Origin: Hymenopellis radicata
Lineage: Eukaryota; Basidiomycota; Agaricomycetes; Agaricales; Physalacriaceae
NCBI GenBank assembly: GCA_015501595.1
Contig: JADNRX010000145.1
Location: 61,078-125,077, forward strand
Reading direction: 5' to 3'
Length of the DNA: 64,000 nt
Shown here: piece by piece, positions 56,655-64,000 of the stretch
How positions within the stretch are numbered: position 1 is the first letter of the stretch
Layout of the letters: each line of letters begins with the position of its first letter
The notes under the pieces: model-generated
The model's input: the letters and a program-made list of their open reading frames with translations, nothing else
Told to the model about the DNA's origin: nothing
Databases searched by the model: none
Position numbers and translations under genes: made by a program

Positions 56655-58054
56655 GGGCACATAGAAAGTAGCGGGACCCCTCGCGGGACTGTGCGCTAGC
56701 GCATCCCGCGATCGCGCAAGCTGCGCTAGGGTTACATTAGGGTTGCGCTAGGACCGGAGTAAACAGTGGGATTACAGAGGGATTGTGCAAGGTTAAACAA
56801 AGTCGGGAATTTTTCCTTTGGCATTTGTATTCTGCATGTAAATTATGGGTAATATGACTAGTCATGCAACCCTCTCGAGGGTACCAAACAGACCAGAGCG
56901 ACATGTGTCGGTTAGTGCCCCTAAGTTATTTCCAAATTCGTACAAACGGCTCGCGCTGCCGCTTTCGTGTAGCAGCGCTGTCTACGAGCTGAGGTGTCAA
57001 AATAGACCATTCTAGCAGAAGAAGTAGGAGTCCATGTTCACACTGGTACATTCACGGCGTTCAGTGTCGCGTGGCACCCCTCAAGTTCATGAACACTGCT
57101 CTCCGATCTCAGAGTCTCGTCTTGGTCTCCTCCCTCTGATTCGTTCTCCACCCCAGAGAGGTATTACGGAAGACAGTGCACAGCCAAGACACTACACTTC
57201 ATCATCACTTACAGTACTTGGTTCTTGCCGCCAACACGATGTTCTTATTCATTGACTGGGATGGAACCGATATCATTAGCGATCCACGGTCAAGTCCACG
57301 GTCCGTGACTCACCCAGGCGTTGTCAAGTCAATGTTGATTGCCATTGGTATCATCATTGTCATTTACAACCTCGCGCACAGCTGCGCTATATGACCTTGC
57401 ACTATCCCGCTAGCGCATTGCGCTTGTGCGCTTGTGCGCGAGGCTGCGCGAGGCATGCGCGAGCACTCCCGCGAGCTGCGCTAACGCCCTTCCCGCTAAT
57501 GCGCAAGCGTGACACAGGCATACAATCTGTATCTTAAGTTTTCAAATAGGACTGGATGGTGAACTCACAGGCTGGTGATGATCTATCGTTCAGGACACCG
57601 ATCCTTCTCGATTCAACCTTGATCCGGCGGGAAGGATTGAAAGTACTTACTGGTCATGTACTATGCTGCCGTAGAACCGAACTAATACCGTCTCACCCAT
57701 CCATCGAGTTACTGTGCCGGTGCGGACTCAAGTGATACCCTCTTCAATCGTGCTACCGTCAACGTAAGGACCGGATGTCATGGCGCTACAGGTTCTGAGG
57801 CCTGAGGCCTGAGGGTTCATCAGGAAACAAACTAAATTCTGCATCAAGTATGCTGCTTTCCATACGTCGTATATATACAGATCACTATTTAATGTGCTCT
57901 ACCAGGGAGAGGGAGGACGAGAGAGTGTCTGGAATTGCGCTAGGGTTACGCTAGGGTTAGAGCGTCACAGCGTGACTGCGCTAGCGCCATGCGCGAGTGC
58001 GCGACCCGCGACATGCGCTAGTGCGCGAGGGGTCCCGCTAAAATCTACGGGCCC
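56655..58054. mobile_element. Non-autonomous DNA transposon, 1400 bp, with 9 bp target duplication
   Basis: Ends are GGGCACATAGA ... TAGCGGGACCCCTCGCG and, at the right, the reverse complement of GGGCCCGTAGA ... TAGCGGGACCCCTCGCG: about 31 bp with five mismatches. GGTTTGTTT is duplicated at 56646-56654 and 58055-58063. Removing it rejoins the H 3' flank (CCACTGGTTTGT ... GAGTCTGAGCAGG), which is continuous after H7. The ends are rich in GCGCTAG and GCTAGGGTTA motifs, repeated in both orientations (56690-56755, 57410-57510, 57935-58030). No transposase is encoded; two 72-73 codon frames (57034-57255, 57176-57394) are unassigned. The 9 bp duplication suits a MULE-mobilised element, but the ends differ from the MULE at 13617. 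Confidence 0.85.
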
Positions 58055-59018
58055 GGTTTGTTTGTATGAGTCTGAGCAGGCAACACGTCAGAAGATACAC
58101 CAACGTGAGTGTCTGCTATCCGAGAACACTGTCCCCAGGGTAATGTCCGTCGGTACATCGAAGCGTCGAAGCAGACCATCATACCACACATACCACCGAC
58201 GTCAAGTGGGCCCGCCGTTACCCGCAGGACTACAACGACGGCATAAGCGTCATTCTTGAGCATCACATTGACTCCGACTCGGTGGGAACTGGGGTCTAAA
58301 GGAAACTTTTTAGTACGAAGAAATTGTCCAAATTTGTAAATCTCACCAAACAAGAAACACAACCTCACAGTGGGTTCCGCTCAAATATCGGGTGGCCTTC
58401 CAAATCGCACTCGAAATCCCGACATCCCGTGCCGGGGTGAAGCGGGTGGGCGTATACGCAACGGAGATCATGATACCGGGAAGAGGAGACCAGTAGGCAC
58501 TTGATCATAATGGAGTTCAGTCAAAGCTTGAGATCGTGGTCTAGTAGGTATTTTAGTCGAAGTGTCGCGATACCAGTGGAAGCGCATCTGGCGTGCACAT
58601 CCCAGCTATTGTCGGAGCAGAAGGCGCCGTCTTGGTGTCCATTCGGTAAACAATAAGGGTGACGGCGACGGCGCAACGAGAAGACGGCTAAAGAGAGTTG
58701 AGCGACGTCGACAACACCGTCCATCGATTGAACAGACCGGTTCGCGGACACCTTGCTTTCAACGTCTCAAGGCCTACAAGAAAATTAACTAATTGTTCAA
58801 GAGAACAGAAGAATTCGTACCTCTGTGTACAATCGGATCCGAAGGATTGTCAAGTAGGCTCCAAAATCAGCACCGAGGTCCAGCAAGAAGCGCGACAAAT
58901 TCCTCGCCATCTAGGCAGTGAAAACGAAGCATTCACTTTCGAAGAACCACAAGCAGAGGCAGCAAAAACAATTATATACACAAGAACATCCTGCCACAAA
59001 AAAAGAGATCGCATCGCA
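58055..59018. other. H 3' flank and spacer; no gene seen
   Basis: Begins with the rest of the H8 3' flank (GAGTCTGAGCAGG, AGATACACCAACG). No family sequence follows before the zinc-finger gene. Confidence 0.45.
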
Positions 59019-60264
59019 TCAACTAAGCCTCATCCTCTTCCCACCCACACTCGCACTAGCACTAGCGCGCTTACTAGCCCTGGTAGTACGCATCTCGCCA
59101 GCCATTCTCATAACCCTCTTCTCATACTCATAATCATCCTCCCCACGCTCCTTCTGAGCGAGCTCCTGAGCCTCATCCTCCGAGTCATCACCCATATGAT
59201 CCAAAATATCAGCCACGCCTTGCCTCGAAATGGGCGCCGACGACGTCTGTAACAAACGCGGGACGGCATAGACAGTGCGACCCGTAATGGGGAGCGATGT
59301 GGAGAAGGGATCCTCCTGCTGGATAGGCGGTGGCTGTTGCCGCGGAAACGGCGGCGGCAGTGGCTTTTGACTTGGCGCGATCTCGCGCGTGCGCCGGTCT
59401 CTCTCCGGCGATACGTTAATTGCATGGCACCACGCCCACTCGTCCTGTACCTGTGGGGGAGGAGGAGGAGGGGGCGGGAGAGCCTGCGAGTATGGTACCA
59501 GCGGCGGAGGACGAGGATAGCCGTGTGAGCGCGCAGGCGGGAAAGGATATGGGGGAGGCGGAGGCGGAAGATGGTGGACTTGCGATGGTTGGGGAAGGGG
59601 AAAGTGGTGCTGTTGGTGAGGAAACCAGTACCCGTCCTCGGCACTGCCAGCCGATGTCGCAGACGAGCTGCGTGAGATGGACGCGTTACGCGTACTGGGC
59701 CCGTCTATAGGATACGCGCCGTATTCCGGGTAGCTCGGCTGTTGCGGCGGGTAGTGGTGTCCGTACGACTCCATGGAACGATGGTGCTGGTGGTAATCAG
59801 GCTCGGGATGAGGCAAATAGCGCTCCCGCTGATAACGTTGCTCCTGCTCGCGCGGATATTGATCGGCCGAGTATCGATGGGCAGGTCGACGCGGCACGTC
59901 GCGCGCCGCGTCGTCCTCCGCATCGTCGTCGGGAAACTCTTCATCCGTGTGCGTACGCAGGTGTCGCCGCATGTTGCTGTTTACGCTGAACGTCTTTTCG
60001 CATCCTTTCCAAGGACACACAAATGCTACGTAACCTCATAAATCAACACGCCGTTGCAACGCAGAAAGACAGGAAAAACGCACGTTTGGCACCTGTGTGC
60101 GTGTTCATATGTACCTTGAGCGCGCTCGGCCTGTGGAACGCCTGTCCGCACTGCTGGCACGCGTGTATCGCCGTCGACATCGTCCTGGGGCTTTTTCCGG
60201 GTCTCTCGGTCGTCCTTCTTCGAGGCAACGGGGGTGTGTATACGGAGAGCTTCCGTATACACAC
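59019..60264 (-). CDS. Proline-rich C2H2 zinc-finger protein, 395 aa
   Basis: Model (minus): exons 60264-60084 and 60025-59019, with a 58 bp GT-AG intron whose removal joins GAK to PFVCPWKGC in frame. Two adjacent C2H2 fingers: CQQCGQAFHRPSALKVHMNT-H and CPWKGCEKTFSVNSNMRRHL-RTH, split by the intron. The rest is low-complexity: acidic after the fingers, then H/Q/Y-rich, then long proline runs, and a C-terminal part with ILDHMGDDSEDEAQELAQKE and a basic end (ASASVGGKRMRLS). This layout is that of a fungal DNA-binding transcription regulator. Start options are 60264 (MCIRKLSVY) or 60180 (MSTAIHACQQ); the second sits right before the first finger. Its promoter has been copied to 48985-49106. Confidence 0.85.
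60234..60264. repeat. Perfect 13+13 bp hairpin over the first possible start of the C2H2 gene
   Basis: GTGTGTATACGGA and TCCGTATACACAC with loop GAGCT. It covers the ATG at 60264-60262, so in the mRNA it would put that start in a stem. This favours the ATG at 60180. Confidence 0.75.
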
Positions 60265-60284
60265 ACGCGCTACGTGTCCGTTGG

Positions 60285-60405
60285 CGATGGAGTCGGAAAA
60301 CGCGAAACAAGGCGACGCGCGAGGGCGGGTTGGTGGTGGCAGGATGACCAGACCCCGGAACCGCTGGACAAATTTTAAACAGCGCGCTTGTCACGTGTAT
60401 AGGTA
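60285..60405 (-). promoter_or_regulatory. C2H2 gene promoter region
   Basis: Contains CACGTG (60392-60397), an AATTTTAAA box and a G/C-rich tract; near-identical to 48985-49106 reversed. Shared retention suggests that this is the functional promoter unit. Confidence 0.6.
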
Positions 60406-61465
60406 CACGCGTTTCCGATCTGTCGCCTATAATGCTGTCTCGTATTTGTATCGGCGTAGCTCCAGGACCAAATGGCTTAGACTAGAACTCACTAGCGTCG
60501 ACACCGCTTCACTCGACTCGATTTCCATCGCACACCCAAAATATCGCTGGGTAGAGATGTGTCATACTACATAAATTCTGGTCTCAAACTTACGCTCACA
60601 AGCTTCTCATCGTTTTGTCGGGGAGGAGGAGCAACTAAAGTGATAGAGTCAGAGGATCGTGCTCGCGGACAGTTGGCGCCAAGGTCTATACCAGTCTTTC
60701 CCACCCTGTTTCCTTTCTACGTTTGCATAAGAAAGCGTGGATTCCAACTATAGGACAGTGCCAGTAACCTTCAAAGACAGTTGTTCAATGAAGGGTGAGA
60801 TTAGGATGGATGGGCACCGGCATGAATTGCTATTGAGGAGCTAAAACACCGCCGAGGATTCCATTCTTGTCGCGCCGTGCACGTCTCTCGCCTGCTCCTT
60901 CCCATATCAGAGAAGTAAGTACCAGCGCGACCTTTGGGGTATATTACGCACCTGACAACGTGGATCAGGGGCCCGAGGAAACACTCCTATCCTAAAGGCA
61001 TTGTTTGACTCTTTAGCTTGTTGAACAGCATAAGAATTGACAGCCTCCAACGCGTTCGCCTGCTAGAAGTATATACCTCCCGCCAGTGGTCAGCGAATCG
61101 TCGAAGCACAGGGCCTTCCCTATACCACGGCACCATCTCCCGCAAATAAATTAAATGAACGCGCGTCTCGTTCGGGGCCTGCACCGAGTCGCGCTCCGCC
61201 GCTCGGCTTTTCTGCATCGCAAGTCGTCGGCTACGTCTCCGTTCACCGACTCGGACCCAGTCATGGCTATAAGAACTGGGACTTAGCCATGATGGCGAGA
61301 GGTGGCGACACATGCTATGTTCGTATATCCTTGACTCGCGCAGGTATCTTGTATCTTCCTCCTGTATTCCTTTCTATGAACTCCACGCACCGAAGTAGCG
61401 TACTATCGATAACTCGACACCCGCATTGGTGTAGCGTCTCCCGGGCCAACAAAGAAATATTGATG
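60406..61465. other. No gene seen
   Basis: Short frames only (for instance 108 codons at 60987-61313, minus). No repeat family or splice structure recognised. Confidence 0.45.
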
Positions 61466-61467
61466 TA

Positions 61468-61720
61468 CTGTACTGTTTCGACCGTAAGTTCATGGGGCGT
61501 GACGCGTTATGCAACGAACTTACAGGAAACAAGTTCGTTTTCAGGCACGGAGCCGCGACTTACCTTATTTGGACGTCCCGCCGTAGGCGGGAGCGAAATT
61601 TTTGCCATTTTGGGTGATATGACCCTGGATTTGAGGTCCGTGATGCGTTATGATTTAAGCTAAGTTCGGTTCTCAGGCCCGCGTGACGCGTTATGCGAAC
61701 TTACGGTCGAAACCATACAG
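61468..61720. mobile_element. MITE 2 (253 bp), TA target duplication
   Basis: Left end CTGTACTGTTTCGACCGTAA, right end the reverse complement of CTGTATGGTTTCGACCGTAA; flanked by TA (61466-61467, 61721-61722). A GACGCGTTATGC block is repeated in opposite orientation inside each end. The ends are related to those of MITE 1. Confidence 0.85.
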
Positions 61721-61803
61721 TATTGCCTGCTCAAACTCTTGCAATATAAACCAGTGGATCAACGGTGATTACCCTCCAGAACCTTCACCCTCCTCAGATT
61801 GCC

Positions 61804-62394
61804 TCACGCGTAGTAGGTTCTTCGTCCTTGAGCCTGCATCAAGACCGTGTGAGTATTGAACTGAGCAGAGAGAGAAATCGGGACCGACCTCCACCAGAAG
61901 CGCATGCAACATGTGGTGTGTCGTCTGCTGACCCATGTAGATATCCTCAACACGCCATGCGAGACGTGTCTGCATCATGCGGAGGTCGTACAGCAACCCT
62001 GTAGTCAAAATGTCGCTTCAAATCTTCAGGGGTGTTAGGGAGGACTAGCTCAGCAAGTACGACACTCACTTTGAACGCGATTCGCGCGTTGTCGACGCGC
62101 GCACGTAGGTCTTTGACTTCAGCATTGATTTTCCCGCGTGCTGTAAAGTATTGGAAGCGGCGAAGTGTCGATAGCCTGGTAATCCTTCGTTCGACCTCGC
62201 CAATGGTGCTATCACTAACATCAGACATACCAGTGGAGTCCAGTAACGGGGACTTACGCGCATAGGTCAAAGATATTCGCATTCAAAATCGCAGGTTCAT
62301 TGGATGTCGAACCAATCTCATTGATGATGGCCAATGTTATACAGGCTGTATGTTCAGCGAGAGCTTTGCACTCGTCGCACGCTGCACGTGCAAC
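61804..62394 (-). pseudogene. H9: 5'-truncated H copy
   Basis: Exons 4-7 of the family are present on the minus strand: CDECKALAEHTACITLAIIN, VERRITRLSTLRRFQYFTAR, KDLRARVDNARIAFK, GLLYDLRMMQTRLAWRV. Homology ends exactly at the acceptor site of exon 4 (TAG at 62397-62395), where MITE 3 begins. Exons 1-3 are not found beyond the MITE, so more than the MITE insertion was involved. The C-terminal reading is degenerate (QGRRTYYA and a stop). Confidence 0.8.
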
Positions 62395-62397
62395 CTA

Positions 62398-62638
62398 CTG
62401 TACTACTGTAGTATTTCGATCAATTCGTCAGGTCTTGTGACCTGTGACCGGGTCTGACGAAATTTTTGTTTCGTCAGATTACCATATATGGCAATAGCCG
62501 ACGCGGCGGAGCCGCGTCGGGAGGCCAGCGGGGCCCCGCCAGGGGTTTTTTCGCAAAATTTTCAGTGACCGTTGTGACATTTCGTCAATTCGAAGGTCCT
62601 TGTGACCTGTGACGAACGAATTGAACGAAATAGTACAG
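62398..62638. mobile_element. MITE 3 (241 bp), TA target duplication
   Basis: Right end is the reverse complement of CTGTACTATTTCGTTCAATT; left end CTGTACTACTGTAGTATTTC has a 7 bp extension or duplication before the matching CTGTAGTATTTCGATCAATT. TA stands at 62396-62397 and 62639-62640. Inside are further inverted blocks (TTGTGACCTGTGAC in both halves) and a G/C-rich centre. Confidence 0.8.
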
Positions 62639-64000
62639 TATTACGGGCAAGTCTTCACAGATTTTTCCAATTTTTTTTTGATGGAAACCCGATTAGGATT
62701 TCCAGGCGATCGGCGGGGTCCGATAACACAGGTGGCATTACCCATGGCAGTAAAATTTACCTGCCACCGTGGCAGTAAGGCTGGAGCTGGGTTGGAGTAA
62801 ATGATCGGTTTCAGCCCCGGAAGAGCCTTATATGGAAAGTCTTCGGTGATCAGCTTAGAAAGATATTCTTTATCTGCCGGTGATGTGCCTTGCAATGTGA
62901 CCTGTGCTGAATACATGTTGTTTACATGTTTCATATTTTTGTTACATGAGGCCGCATGAGGCTGCTATCAACAGTGGGCGCCAGTGCCAAGCACCGAATT
63001 CACCTAGAAATGACAACCCGGCATGACAATGATGAGATAATGTGGTTTTACGAGCTGAATGGATTCAATAGTGTATATTTTCCTTCTACTTGCTTATTTA
63101 TAAGATCCAAATAGTTCATACTCATTTCTATTCCTTTAATCATCTCCTCACTCTCTGTTATGCCGTCTCCTCACTCTTGTCGCATCTCCTCGTCACATCT
63201 CCTCGCTCTCCTGATCTTGATATCACACTTCATATCCTCCTTAGCATCACACTCACATGCACGCTAGTAGCCCCTGTGCAATGGCTCGGGGGTTGCCAAC
63301 AGGCATAAAAACATATACTGAGTTGACATGGGTACTTGTAAGGTCAGTTGGTACTCTAGTGGGCACTTCGGACACAGCATTCATGGAGTGTCGTTGGGCG
63401 CACAGGCGCACACTCATCAGCTCAAGGGTGAATACTGCAGGCTACCCCAGGTACCTGCCTGGTCCTGTAGGGTGAGTGTGGACCAACCGCGGGTAAGGGT
63501 GCACGTTCAAACTCAATCACGCATGGGACATCCGTGTGATTTACTAGTGATGCCGCCCAACTCCTTAAAGATCCCCATTCCCAAGTTGGATACAATGGCG
63601 CAAGGGTATAGCCAGCATCTTGAAGCCAGTCGCCATTTGCTTGTAGCCTTGCGCCAATATCCTAGCGACTTGCTTGAAAGTTGATTCACATCCAGATTGC
63701 CGATCTGCCTAAGAAACGTGCATCTGCAGCACTCAATGCTGTTCTTTGCACCATTATAGTTGTGGATTGCGGTAGTGAGATCTGGAGATAAGAATGTGCT
63801 TACTAAGCAGGACTTCAAATCCTTACTAAGCGGGGTTATCTGCCATCCCAAGATAACCCCGGCTTAGTAAGACAGACTTTTCTCTCCCTTTGCGATCATA
63901 TTCCGCTCAGGCCAACATCTCTGGCACTTTTCAATGACAATGAAGAAAGGATATGAAAGCAAGGCATAATGTTGAAACATGATATGAAAGAGAACACATT
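62639..64000. other. No supported gene; one inverted repeat
   Basis: A 97-codon minus frame ends where MITE 3 begins (62641-62934; PALLPRWQVNFTAMGNATCV), unassigned. At 63822-63841 and 63851-63871 lies an inverted repeat (CTTACTAAGCGGGGTTATCT against AGATAACCCCGGCTTAGTAA-G) with one extra base in the right arm; CTTACTAAGC also occurs at 63799-63808. It may be a small MITE. Confidence 0.45.

Noticed and set aside
58698..59252. 184-codon plus frame antisense to the C2H2 gene end
   Set aside because: It overlaps the coding end of the zinc-finger gene on the other strand and has no domain or splice support.

Overview
The window looks like repeat-rich accessory DNA from a basidiomycete fungus, most likely an agaricomycete. 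Genes are split by many 45-56 bp introns. The mobile elements are those typical of mushroom genomes: a Ty3/Gypsy retroelement, a KDZ (Kyakuja-Dileera-Zisupton) transposase beside a TET/JBP-type dioxygenase, a Mutator-like (MULE) element and short TA-flanked MITEs. I saw no rRNA or tRNA gene, no CRISPR array and no prokaryotic signal. All exon models are manual and rest on splice consensus, reading phase and comparison between paralogues inside the window.

Layout. 1-2860: decayed Gypsy gag-pol on the minus strand with its tRNA primer site, running off the left edge. 3.1-6.0 kb: a small acidic reading frame, an RNase H1-type hybrid-binding protein and a basic/helical protein. 6.4-11.3 kb: a divergent pair, a TET/JBP-like dioxygenase (minus) and a complete 963-aa KDZ transposase (plus), sharing a 190 bp promoter that holds a 19+19 bp inverted repeat. 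The dioxygenase has a 7 bp tandem duplication that shifts its C-terminus out of frame.

11.5-62.4 kb: an array of a duplicated two-gene module. Gene F is a Dma1/CHFR-like FHA plus RING-H2 ubiquitin ligase. Gene H is an unnamed ~440-aa protein with a conserved acidic N-terminus and a helical core that resembles the N-terminal four-helix (MLKL/HeLo-like) domain of fungal proteins; this resemblance is an inference. F lies upstream of H in the same orientation in five modules: F-A/H1 (minus), F-B/H4, F-C/H5, F-D/H6 and F-E/H7 (plus). H2, H3, H8 and H9 have no recognisable F partner. F-B is the only intact F gene; F-A, F-C, F-D and F-E are broken by inversion, deletion, transposon insertion or 5' loss. 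H2-H7 are apparently intact, H8 is cut by a MITE, and H1 and H9 are truncated. Every one of the eight H copies that has an N-terminus keeps a T-x-x-D motif, the kind of phosphothreonine site FHA domains can bind, so F may recognise and ubiquitinate H.

Later insertions make a readable history: a 3.6 kb MULE with 57 bp terminal repeats and a 9 bp target duplication sits inside F-A; a 1.4 kb non-autonomous element with a 9 bp target duplication sits just after H8; three MITEs lie at 56.2, 61.5 and 62.4 kb. A proline-rich C2H2 zinc-finger gene occupies 59.0-60.3 kb, and a copy of its promoter is fused to the RING fragment F-E at 49.1 kb. The stretches between modules hold decayed repeats without convincing genes.
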